Shown: piece after piece, positions 6,937-13,666 of the stretch
How positions within the stretch are numbered: position 1 is the first letter of the stretch
Layout: each line of letters opens with the position of its first letter
NCBI GenBank assembly: GCA_027296045.1
Contig: JAPUJS010000568.1
Coordinates: forward strand, 1 to 15,322
Length of the DNA stretch: 15,322 nucleotides
DNA from: a bacterium
Lineage (GTDB): Bacteria > Latescibacterota > UBA2968
Direction of reading: 5' to 3'
Made by a program: the position numbers and the translations under genes
Notes under the pieces: generated by a model
What the model was told of the DNA's origin: nothing
The model's database searches: none
Seen by the model: the letters and a program-made list of their open reading frames with translations, nothing else

Positions 6937-8781
6937 GTGCCGCAATCCGTCTTCGATCTCAGCCCCAAGATTACCCTTCTGCCCGTCCTCCACGGCAGCG
7001 GCGACTTTGCCCTGGAAATTCGCAAACGCCTTCTATCACAGCCCTACGACTGCCTGGCCGTGCCCTTACCGCCTGCCTTCGAAGACGGTGTCGAAGAGGC
7101 CATTGATCACCTCCCCATCATCACCCTGGTCGCCCAGCGTGAAGGCAGCCTGTCGGAAGATCCCGTGGCCTACACCGGCGTTCCCATCGACCCGTGCCAG
7201 CCCGTCATCGCCGCCATCCGAGCCGCCATCGCAAACAACATCCCTCGTGCCTACATCGACCTCGAAGTGGCAAACTTCGAACCCCGAAGCGACATCCTGC
7301 CCGACCCCTACGCCCTCAAAGAAGTCCCCCTCGAACAGTTCGCCGCCGCCCTGCTGACCGCCCTTCCCAAACCCGATCCCGAAGGCCAGCAAACCGCCCG
7401 CATCACCTATATGGCCTACCAGCTCCACCTCCTCGAACTCGACTGTGAACGCATCTGCTGCTTGTGTGCGGTTTCCGACTGGCCCTGGATCCGCCAGGCC
7501 TACCAGAACCGGATGCCCTATCCCCGTCCCGATGCCCCGGTCTGGCCGCCCGACACCTTCCGTGTTTCATCCAATACCCTCTTTTTTATTTTGGGCGAAC
7601 TCCCTTTCCTCACCCACCTCTACGAACACCGCCGGGCCGAACTCCTGCCCGACCAGACCCTGGCCATCGACGGCGTCAAAGCCCTTCTCCTCGAAGCCAG
7701 AAATGCCTGGATCCAAAAACACGATCTGACACACCACTGGCTCACCCCCCAGGTCCTCTCGCTCTTTCTCAAATATGTTCGCAACCTCAGTTTGATGGAC
7801 CGCCGCCTCACGCCCGACCTCTACACCCTGGCGCTGGCCGCCAAACAAATAGGCGACGACGACTTTGCCGTCACCCTCATCGAAACCTCCCGCGACTACC
7901 CGGCCCAACGCATCCCGTCCGATCTACCCGAAATCCCTATCTCCCTCGACCTGGCCGAATTCCCCACCGGCGAAGCCCCCTTAAAAAACAGACTCCTGGG
8001 CACCGAACGCGTCTGGCGAACCCTGCCCCTCCAGCCCGCACCACCACCCGAGAAAAAACAATCCTGGAAAATGCAGTGGAACCCCTACAAACAGTGCTCC
8101 TATCCCCCCGAAGACGACAAAATCGAATCCTTCAACACCCATGTACGCGAACAGGCCAAACTCCTGATGGGCGAAGATCTCGCCCGCACCGAAAAATTTA
8201 CCTCATCCCTTAAAGACGGCCTCGACATCCGCGAAACCCTTCGCAACTGGCACACCGGCGACCTCTATGTCAAAGAAATTCCCCCTTCTCGCGGCAGCCT
8301 CGAAATCGTGGTCTTCCTTTTCGAAAGCCCTGCCGATCCCGACAAATATCCCTGGCGCACCACCTGGTATGCCGAACACGAAGAAGAGTCTACCCTCTGC
8401 TTCTATGCCACCAATTTTTCCGACAACTTCATCGGCCCCGGCATCGGCCAGGCCGTTTACGGCGGCTGCTCCCTCCTTTTCCCGCCCCGCACCATTCCCG
8501 ATATCTGGCAGGACCCGCGCTTAGACTTCGCCCAAACCCTCGAAGAACGCCTCCTGTCCGCCGCCCTCTTTCACTCCCGCGAAAAATGTGTCGTCCTCGT
8601 CGCACCCCATCCTCCACTGAACCGATGGCGTCGGATTGCAAAACGCTACAAAAAACGGATCCTCTACATCCCAATCAAACGCTTCTCTCTCCAAACTCTC
8701 GACCGCCTCCGCCACTTCCACGTGCTCAACGGCCAGGAAGTGCGCTCCTATGCGGCAAAATATATTCGGGATTTCCGGTAA
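6937..8781 (+). CDS. Large conserved-looking protein of unknown function, partner of the MoxR ATPase
   Basis: A 614-residue protein starting at GTG 6937 (GAAAGG seven bases upstream), three bases after the ATPase stop. It has no signal peptide or membrane helices and should be cytosolic. I recognise no named domain. The N-terminal part (ITLLPVLHGSGDFALEIRKR, then LPPAFEDGVEEAIDHLP) is faintly reminiscent of TraB/ChaN-like folds and of the DUF5682 proteins found beside MoxR ATPases; this is only an impression. The C-terminal third contains compact, conserved-looking stretches: KDGLDIRETLRNWHTGDLYV, KEIPPSRGSLEIVVFLFES, YPWRTTWYAEHEEES and GPGIGQAVYGG. No MIDAS (DxSxS) motif of a VWA domain is visible. 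A role as substrate or effector of the ATPase is inferred from gene order. Confidence 0.8.
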   Translation: MPQSVFDLSPKITLLPVLHGSGDFALEIRKRLLSQPYDCLAVPLPPAFEDGVEEAIDHLPIITLVAQREGSLSEDPVAYTGVPIDPCQPVIAAIRAAIANNIPRAYIDLEVANFEPRSDILPDPYALKEVPLEQFAAALLTALPKPDPEGQQTARITYMAYQLHLLELDCERICCLCAVSDWPWIRQAYQNRMPYPRPDAPVWPPDTFRVSSNTLFFILGELPFLTHLYEHRRAELLPDQTLAIDGVKALLLEARNAWIQKHDLTHHWLTPQVLSLFLKYVRNLSLMDRRLTPDLYTLALAAKQIGDDDFAVTLIETSRDYPAQRIPSDLPEIPISLDLAEFPTGEAPLKNRLLGTERVWRTLPLQPAPPPEKKQSWKMQWNPYKQCSYPPEDDKIESFNTHVREQAKLLMGEDLARTEKFTSSLKDGLDIRETLRNWHTGDLYVKEIPPSRGSLEIVVFLFESPADPDKYPWRTTWYAEHEEESTLCFYATNFSDNFIGPGIGQAVYGGCSLLFPPRTIPDIWQDPRLDFAQTLEERLLSAALFHSREKCVVLVAPHPPLNRWRRIAKRYKKRILYIPIKRFSLQTLDRLRHFHVLNGQEVRSYAAKYIRDFR

Positions 8782-8936
8782 CAATTCTGAATCTTTGGAA
8801 ATTTGGCCCTGTGGTAGACCCTGACAATGGTATTCCGGGTACAATCGGCGCAGAATCCTGGCGCCAGGTGGGCTTCGAGAAAACCGCTGTTGAAGGACGG
8901 CGTCGGGAAAGCCCGACAACGATTGACAGATAACAA

Positions 8937-8975
8937 AAACATCCCCACAAAATAAACCCTTCGGTGGGGATGTTT
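8937..8975. terminator. Perfect 12-bp inverted repeat, likely terminator
   Basis: AAACATCCCCAC (8937-8948) and GTGGGGATGTTT (8964-8975) pair perfectly around a 15-base loop. On the minus strand the stem is followed by TTG after the run of T within it, giving a better U-tract than on the plus strand, where TTTGCCTCC follows. It could end the ATPase operon on the plus strand or an unseen short minus-strand transcript from the AT-rich region; it may work in both directions. Confidence 0.55.
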
Positions 8976-9323
8976 GCCTCCACGACGTACCGCCTTCTTA
9001 TACCCATTTCAGATCTAATTGCCGTGCTTATCAATTTTCTTTGCGCAGGGAAAATAATTTTAAATTTATAAATATAATATAAATATTATTTTATATAAAA
9101 AAATAATGATAAATATTCAATGTATTAATAAGTATTACTTTATATCTATAACACAAAATCAAGTAGCCCTTTTCTTAATATCGAGATTTCCAAGCGGTCA
9201 AACGGCAGGATAAGGGATCTCACACCTGTTTCTACTGAAAACACCCTTCAGAACGGAATCTTTATGTTTTTATTGCCTCTACACGAAACACTGCGCCATT
9301 TCATTTCTATTAGCAATTCTACC

Positions 9324-9485
9324 CTAAAAGTCTGGATAGAAGTCTGGATAGAATCTGATAGAAAGCATAGACCAATTGATACCCTCTGGACCTAAATTTG
9401 CTAGTTCTTGTTGGCAAACAGGATCTTCAAATTGTGCAAGAATATGTTGGGTGACTCTCTGCTCAATGGAGAAGAAGAGGTCCAT
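9324..9485 (-). CDS. Possible small protein of 53 residues, function unknown
   Basis: A minus-strand frame from ATG 9485 reads MDLFFSIEQRVTQHILAQFE and continues with a Cys and a WSMLSIRF stretch, ending in a duplicated YPDF-YPDF before TAG. A promoter-like pair lies 45-75 bases upstream and a weak AAGAG ribosome site lies eight bases before the ATG. A longer version from GTG 9578 (84 residues) would start upstream of that promoter. Codon use is AT-rich, unlike the neighbouring genes, consistent with foreign origin. No family is recognised; it could be a fragment or a chance ORF. Confidence 0.25.
   Translation of the reverse strand: MDLFFSIEQRVTQHILAQFEDPVCQQELANLGPEGINWSMLSIRFYPDFYPDF
9329..9362 (+). 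repeat. 12-bp tandem repeat, two exact copies plus one degenerate
   Basis: AGTCTGGATAGA occurs at 9329-9340 and 9341-9352 and is followed by the degenerate ATCTGATAGA at 9353-9362. In the minus-strand frame it encodes the repeated FYPD at the C-terminus of the small ORF, which looks like a recent in-frame duplication. A second, 9-bp near-duplication (TTTGGACGG, TTTGGACAC) is at 9561-9578. Confidence 0.7.
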
Positions 9486-9529
9486 TATGTGCGCTCTTAA
9501 GGAAGACGTTAGAATTGGATGACGTTTAT

Positions 9530-9558
9530 ATAATAAGAAAGCGCCCCGGTATAGGCAA
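9530..9558 (-). promoter_or_regulatory. Sigma-70-like promoter upstream of the possible 53-residue protein
   Basis: On the minus strand TTGCCT (9558-9553, 4 of 6 matches to TTGACA) is spaced 17 bases from TATTAT (9535-9530, 5 of 6 matches to TATAAT). It points toward the 53-codon frame starting at 9485. In such AT-rich DNA a chance match is not unlikely. Confidence 0.35.
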
Positions 9559-9728
9559 GGTTTGGACGGTTTGGACACAGGGACGCTTTTTGTAAACAGA
9601 GTAACTTAATAACCTACTATCGATTGATAAGAAAACACTTGCACCAATTCAAAGAAAATCGTATAGAAGTCTTCATCACCATTGGATCCAAAGAAGAAAT
9701 GCTGCCAAACCAGCTGACCCGACGATAG
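9555..9728 (+). pseudogene. Possible remnant of an esterase-like gene
   Basis: A plus-strand frame without a clear start ends in LHQFKENRIEVFITIGSKEE and MLPNQLTRR, then TAG at 9726-9728. The block EVFITIGSKEEML resembles the region near the catalytic Asp/Glu in enterochelin-esterase-like alpha/beta hydrolases (impression only). It lies in the same frame as the acyltransferase gene that follows, separated by the TAG. No nucleophile motif is present, so at best this is a C-terminal scrap. Confidence 0.2.
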
Positions 9729-9758
9729 TCTGTCAGCCATCCCCAAAAGACAACCGCC

Positions 9759-11045
9759 TTGAGTCCCATCACCGAAAAACTAGCTCTGATCCGCAACACC
9801 CCTCTCTCCGACCACTGGGAAGACACACAACAATCCTTTCCCCAAACACCGCTTCCCTTTCTCCAACCCCAAGCCATCGCCAAGACCGGTGCCCTGGCCA
9901 GTCTTCCGCCCGAAGCCATCGCCTTCGCCCAGGAAGCCGCTTCCATCATCGCCTCCGACCCCGATCTGACCCGCCTGGCCTGGCATGCCCACCACGTCCT
10001 TTTCATCGGCAAAACCTGCCCCAGATCCGATGTCCGGGATTGGCCCCTGCTTACGCCTTTGCTGGGCAACCATGGGGGCACCTTCTACCTGCTTGTCATC
10101 CTCTCCGGCCTGCCCCGGATCCGCGAGATTCACCAATCTCTGAACGTTCCCGAAGACATCGCCCGAGACACCTACTCAGACACCTGCGTCTGGGCCAGGC
10201 AATACCACAATATCGGCGTCACCCGGGACGGACGGTTCTTCCATCCCGGCTCTCCCGGTGCCTGGGGCCTCGACACCCGCTATATGCCCTGGATCTTGAA
10301 TCACCTCTACAACGACCTCTACCGCGTGGGCCGCCTGCAATACAAAACAGGCCCTTTCCGTCAGTCCCTCCGAGCCTACTACAATCGCAAATCCGGCCAC
10401 CACTGCCTCCTGGCCGAATCCGGCCTCCGCTTTCGAGCCGACGGTTGCTTCGATGGTGCAGGCGGCATCGTAGATCCCGACGGTGCCTGGATGACCGAGC
10501 TGGTAGAAACACCCCAAAGCGTTAGTGGAAATGTCATTCATCCATCTGGAAAAGCCCGGCGCACCCGGCGCACACTCCCCCTCGACACCTGGGAACGCGT
10601 GCTCACCCAGGGCGATCCCATTCTCGAAATCCACATCCCCGAAGACGGCCGCATGGGCTTTGATGACTGTGGGGAATCCCTCCGTCAGGTCATCGACTTT
10701 TTTTCAACCACGTTTCCCGACCGCCCCTTCAAAGCCATCTGTTGTACCTCCTGGTTCCTGGATCCCACTTACCAGACATTGCTTTCCGAGCTCTCCAACA
10801 TCGCCCGTTTCCAACGCGAATGTTATCTCTTCCCGCTCCATTCCACAGGCGGCCGCAGCGGCATCGAGCGCATCTTTTATCAATACGCCCACGATTTATC
10901 GACCGCACCCCGAGACACCAGCATGCGTCGGGCGGTCCTGGATCACCTCGAAGGCGACGGTGTCCTCGTCAGTGGCGGGTGCCTCCTCTTCCCCGACAAT
11001 TTGAACTGGGGCACCCAGACCTATCTAAATCAATTTCAAAACTAA
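9759..11045 (+). CDS. Two-domain acyltransferase with GNAT-like C-terminal domain
   Basis: A 428-residue protein resembling the family annotated as acyltransferase domain-containing protein, with an N-acyltransferase N-terminal domain followed by a GNAT-like C-terminal domain. Visible landmarks are a helical N-terminal region up to about residue 150, GRFFHPGSPGAWGLDTRYMP, the beta-rich GNAT-like part (LQYKTGPFRQSLRAYYNRKS), and near the end FDDCGESLRQVIDFF, FKAICCTSWFLDPTYQTLL and LFPLHSTGGRSG. Members are cytosolic and their acceptors are mostly unknown. The start is poor: the frame is closed by TAG at 9726-9728 and the only standard start before conserved sequence is the TTG at 9759, with no clear ribosome site. 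The gene stands alone between a debris-rich gap and the enolase-superfamily gene. Confidence 0.7.
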   Translation: MSPITEKLALIRNTPLSDHWEDTQQSFPQTPLPFLQPQAIAKTGALASLPPEAIAFAQEAASIIASDPDLTRLAWHAHHVLFIGKTCPRSDVRDWPLLTPLLGNHGGTFYLLVILSGLPRIREIHQSLNVPEDIARDTYSDTCVWARQYHNIGVTRDGRFFHPGSPGAWGLDTRYMPWILNHLYNDLYRVGRLQYKTGPFRQSLRAYYNRKSGHHCLLAESGLRFRADGCFDGAGGIVDPDGAWMTELVETPQSVSGNVIHPSGKARRTRRTLPLDTWERVLTQGDPILEIHIPEDGRMGFDDCGESLRQVIDFFSTTFPDRPFKAICCTSWFLDPTYQTLLSELSNIARFQRECYLFPLHSTGGRSGIERIFYQYAHDLSTAPRDTSMRRAVLDHLEGDGVLVSGGCLLFPDNLNWGTQTYLNQFQN

Positions 11046-11156
11046 AAGCTGTCTTATAGCATCCAAGGCCTGGACACGCTTGTAAACGCGCCCTTCAGGA
11101 CACTACTTTCTGGCCCAGAGCATGGTTGCACGACTTCCCATTCCGGAGGATCTTCG

Positions 11157-12353
11157 ATGAAAATCAAAACCATCCGCACCGTGAACGTCACCTTTCCGCC
11201 CACCCAGCCCAAAACCAAACCCCGCCGAACAAGCTGGCGTCAGACTGCGCCCATCGGGTTGCCCATGAATCGCTACTTCCCCACCACCGTGCCCTCCAAA
11301 ACCCCGGGCATCGGCGGCAAACGCGTCTGGGTCCAGGTCATTGCCGAAGACGGCACCTGGGGATTGGGCAGCACCGGCTTTGGGGAACCCGTTGCCGCCC
11401 TCGTCGATTACAACTACGCCCCCCTCCTCGAAGGCCGCGACTGCTTTGCCACCGAACTGCTCAACGACATGATGTGGCGCTATTCCAAACGTCACGGCAC
11501 CCTCGGCATCTCCACCTTTGCACAAAGCGCCATCGACCTGGCCCTGTGGGACCTCAAAGGCAAGCTCTTCGGCCAGCCCGTCTACCGCCTCCTGGGCGGC
11601 CCCTGTCGCGACAAAATCCTCTGCTACGCCACCGGCGACGACCTGGACTGGTCTCAGGAACTCGGCTTCAAAGCCTTCAAAGTCACCAACCCCGTCCACT
11701 ACGATCAGGGCATCGAGGGCATCGACATCATTGAAGAAAAAATCGCCTGGGCCCGCGAAACCGTCGGCAAAAGCACCGAACTCATGTTCAACCCCGTGAT
11801 GGCCTACGATGTAGAATTCACGATCCGCCTGGCCGAACGCCTCCGCCCCTACAACCTCCGCTGGCTCGAAGAGCCCCTCTATCCCGAAGACCTGGAAGGC
11901 CACATCCAGATCCGCAAAGCCATCACCTGGATCCCGCTCGCCACCGGCGAAGACCACCACACCCGCATCCCCTTTCGCCAGCTCGTTGAAAACCGCTGCG
12001 TCGACTACGTCCAGCCCGACCTGCACTGGTGCGGCGGCATGACCGAAGCCATCCGGATCTACTACATCGCCGAAGCCGCCGGCATCAAAACCTGTCCCCA
12101 CGGCGGGGCCGGATCCGCCTACGGCCAGCACTTCCTCGCCGCCTTCCCCGAAATCCCCTACGGCGAATACGGCGTCAGCACCCCTGTCGGCGTCCCCCTG
12201 GAAGAATGCGTCCGCATCCCCGGCGTGCCCGTTCCCAAAGACGGCTACGTCACCCCGTCCGACGCGCCTGGCTTTGGTATGGAAATCCAAGAGGAATGGA
12301 TCTCCCCCTGGGATCACACACAAACCGGAGGGGAACAGGTGGCCGTGTTGTAG
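11157..12353 (+). CDS. Enolase-superfamily sugar-acid dehydratase, L-rhamnonate dehydratase-like
   Basis: A 398-residue enzyme of the mandelate racemase/muconate lactonizing family, closest by eye to L-rhamnonate dehydratase (RhmD). Shared blocks include LRWLEEPL, the PxxxGEDHHTR region, QPDLHWCGGMTEAIRI, CPHGGAGSAYGQHF and PYGEYGVSTP. The family abstracts a proton next to a carboxylate using Mg2+ held by three acidic residues. Aligned to RhmD (D226, E252, E280), ligands two and three are E238 and E265 and the general-acid/base histidine is H315, but ligand one is Asn212 (LMFNPVMAYD against LMLDCWMSLD). The ATG start at 11157 has GGAGG eight bases upstream. Being upstream of aminotransferase and SelA-like genes suggests a role in sugar-acid or amino-sugar-acid catabolism. 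The exact substrate is unknown, and the D-to-N change makes activity uncertain. Confidence 0.85.
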   Translation: MKIKTIRTVNVTFPPTQPKTKPRRTSWRQTAPIGLPMNRYFPTTVPSKTPGIGGKRVWVQVIAEDGTWGLGSTGFGEPVAALVDYNYAPLLEGRDCFATELLNDMMWRYSKRHGTLGISTFAQSAIDLALWDLKGKLFGQPVYRLLGGPCRDKILCYATGDDLDWSQELGFKAFKVTNPVHYDQGIEGIDIIEEKIAWARETVGKSTELMFNPVMAYDVEFTIRLAERLRPYNLRWLEEPLYPEDLEGHIQIRKAITWIPLATGEDHHTRIPFRQLVENRCVDYVQPDLHWCGGMTEAIRIYYIAEAAGIKTCPHGGAGSAYGQHFLAAFPEIPYGEYGVSTPVGVPLEECVRIPGVPVPKDGYVTPSDAPGFGMEIQEEWISPWDHTQTGGEQVAVL

Positions 12354-12373
12354 GAGATCATATAAAAAATAGA

Positions 12374-12454
12374 ATGGACCAGAAGCGTGATGACGAGCTT
12401 CGACCCGAGTATAACTTCGATCACCTGTCGGTTAGGCGTAAATATGCAAAATAG
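12374..12454 (+). pseudogene. Short antitoxin-like ORF with premature TAG
   Basis: ATG 12374 opens a 26-codon frame, MDQKRDDELRPEYNFDHLSV then RRKYAK, ending at TAG 12452-12454. The frame continues past the TAG as FREIVVTQK. This matches the pattern of a widespread family of small proteins of about 60-80 residues (LRPEYDFS...GVRGKYA..Y..GTNVV) that often sit next to PIN or RelE toxins. Here the TAG replaces a residue inside the conserved core, and the sequence then runs into a terminator hairpin, so the gene looks dead. No toxin gene is adjacent. Identification is by pattern memory. Confidence 0.4.
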
Positions 12455-12472
12455 TTTCGAGAAATTGTAGTC

Positions 12473-12509
12473 ACACAAAAGGGCGAACCTCGTGTTCGTC
12501 CCTTTGTGT
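12473..12509. terminator. Long hairpin after the dehydratase gene, probable bidirectional terminator
   Basis: The 16-base arms 12473-12488 (beginning ACACAAAAGGG) and 12494-12509 (ending CCCTTTGTGT) pair with one mismatch and one G-U pair around the loop CTCGT. The A-rich and T-rich stem base gives terminator character in both directions. It separates the enolase-superfamily gene from the selenoprotein gene, which has its own promoter-like site downstream. Confidence 0.6.
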
Positions 12510-12542
12510 TCCGATCCTATCAACCGTCCCGAATGCAATCGG

Positions 12543-12571
12543 TTGACAGATCCATTATCATGCCCTTTATT
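12543..12571 (+). promoter_or_regulatory. Sigma-70-like promoter for the selenoprotein gene
   Basis: A perfect TTGACA (12543-12548) is separated by 17 bases from TTTATT (12566-12571, 4 of 6 matches to TATAAT). Transcription would start near 12578, giving an untranslated leader of about 38 bases before the ATG at 12616. Its place just after a terminator hairpin supports separate control of the selenoprotein. Confidence 0.5.
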
Positions 12572-12615
12572 GCCTGCACAAACTCGCTTGGTCCCCCTTT
12601 AAAAGGTACAATCCA

Positions 12616-13578
12616 ATGGCCGAAAAACTGCCCAACAATGGCGATCCCGAAAACGAACACTTTGATAAGGGCCCCGACATCGGAGAAGCCGTTCCTGAAT
12701 TCACGTTGCCCAACCAGTGGAACGAACCCGTCGTCTACAGCCCCGATGGCACACACCAGGCCCTCATCCTGTTTCACCGCAGCGCCGACTGGTGAGGCTT
12801 TTGCAAAACCCAGCTCGTGGAGCTGCAGGACAGCCTGGATCACTTTGAAAAAAATCGGATTCGACCCTATGCCATCAGCTACGACCCGGTGGACGTCCTC
12901 GCCAGGTTTGCCCAAAAACACGACATCACCTACCCGCTTCTGGCCGATACGAACAGTGCTGTGATTCGCCGCTTCGGCATCTTCAACACCCTCGCCCCCG
13001 AAGGCCATCGCTGGTACGGCGTCCCCTTCCCCGGCACCTATATGGTTGACGAACAGGGCCGCGTCACCGACCGATCCTTCTACGCCAATCACGGCGTTCG
13101 AGACTCCATCCCCCGGATGCTCCAGGAAAGCTTTCACATCGACCCGGAACGCGGCCCGGTTCAAACCCTCGAAACCGAACACATCAAAGCCACTGCCTCG
13201 CTCTCGTCAGGTACTGTTCGCAGGGGCCAGGTCCACACACTGAGCCTGGAACTCGAACTCAAACCGGGCCTCCACATCTACGGGCAGCCGCTACCTGAAG
13301 GCTACATCCCCACTACGCTCACCTTCGAAGCCATCGAAGACGTGCGCTTCGGCGAGGTCCAATATCCCGAGCCCGCCTCCCTCCACCTAAAAGCGCTCAA
13401 CGAAACACTCCCGGTTTACGAAGGCCGCGTTCCGCTCAAAACCACCCTCCAGAACCGCCGCCGCGACGACTTCACCGTCCGCGCCCGACTGGACTACCAG
13501 GCCTGTGACGATCGAACGTGTTATCCGCCCGCCGATCTCACCTTTGAACTGCCGCTGACCTATCTGGACAACGCATAA
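12616..13578 (+). CDS. Redoxin-domain selenoprotein with UGA-encoded Sec, fused to a DsbD N-terminal-like domain
   Basis: Read through one in-frame TGA (12793-12795) this is a 320-residue protein. Residues about 22-170 form an AhpC/TSA-type thioredoxin fold (EAVPEFTLPNQW; ALILFHRSADW-U-GFCKTQLVELQ; then VPFPGTYMVDEQGRV). U60 takes the place of the first Cys in the usual WCxxC centre, with C63 as resolving Cys. Residues about 185-318 resemble the DsbD alpha / disulfide-corrector domain (GLHIYGQPLPEGYIP, LPVYEGRVPL, LDYQACDDRTCYPP) with the pair C297/C302. There is no signal peptide, so it is probably cytosolic. It likely reduces peroxides or disulfides, with the C-terminal domain as an electron relay. 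The ATG at 12616 has AGG nine bases upstream; a GTG at 12817 would miss the active site and half the first domain. A pseudogene is the alternative, but the frame stays intact for 260 codons after the TGA. Confidence 0.85.
12796..12835 (+). promoter_or_regulatory. Candidate bacterial SECIS element
   Basis: Directly after the TGA, GGCT (12796-12799) can pair with AGCC (12832-12835). At the top, CAGCTC (12811-12816) pairs perfectly with GAGCTG (12820-12825) around the loop GTG (12817-12819); CC (12809-12810) can pair with GG (12828-12829) past a 2-base bulge. The loop begins 21 bases after the TGA and starts with G, within the range known for bacterial SECIS elements that recruit SelB and Sec-tRNA. 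Confidence 0.6.
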
Positions 13579-13586
13579 AAATAAGC

Positions 13587-13639
13587 GTGCTGGGTGCTGA
13601 GTGCCGGGTGTTGAAAATCTAAAACCCAGCACCCGGCAC
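13587..13639. repeat. Palindromic intergenic repeat between the selenoprotein and SelA-like genes
   Basis: Two tandem 14-base units (13587-13600 and 13601-13614, two mismatches) share the pattern GTGCYGGGTGYTGA. The second forms a 13-bp hairpin with CAGCACCCGGCAC at 13627-13639 (one G-U pair); the first unit can pair with the same arm instead, with one mismatch. The loop is AT-rich. It resembles dispersed REP-like elements and could also weaken transcription into the next gene or protect the upstream mRNA end. There is no T-run, so it is not a classic terminator. Confidence 0.7.
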
Positions 13640-13666
13640 GCGGCACCCTCTTTAAGGAGACTTTTC

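Larger units (their letters stand above)
8782..9758. other. Long intergenic region with AT-rich core and probable gene debris
   Basis: Nearly 1 kb without a confident gene. The first part (8813-8932) has an open plus-strand frame without a start (VVDPDNGIPGTIGAESWRQV and onward to TAA 8930-8932), perhaps the end of a lost gene, and contains a GTCGGG/CCCGAC hairpin at 8902-8917. A terminator-like hairpin follows at 8937-8975. From about 9040 to 9150 the sequence is extremely AT-rich, unlike everything around it. From 9320 to 9580 there is a possible small minus-strand gene with a promoter and short tandem repeats. The last 170 bases hold a possible esterase-like remnant. The composition shift suggests acquired or degenerating DNA. 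Confidence 0.6.

Noticed and set aside
9180..9245. tRNA-like stretch resembling a D-arm (CCAAGCGGTCAAACGG) within a GAGAT/ATCTC pairing
   Set aside because: No acceptable anticodon arm, no T-arm consensus (GTTCRANTC) and no 3' acceptor; at most a chance resemblance.
11103..12323. 406-codon minus-strand ORF opposite the enolase-superfamily gene
   Set aside because: It is a long shadow frame caused by GC-rich codon use; the plus-strand protein has clear family motifs.
12817..13578. Independent 253-residue protein from GTG 12817
   Set aside because: The GTG lies in the loop of the SECIS-like hairpin, has no ribosome site and would omit the active-site half of the redoxin domain.
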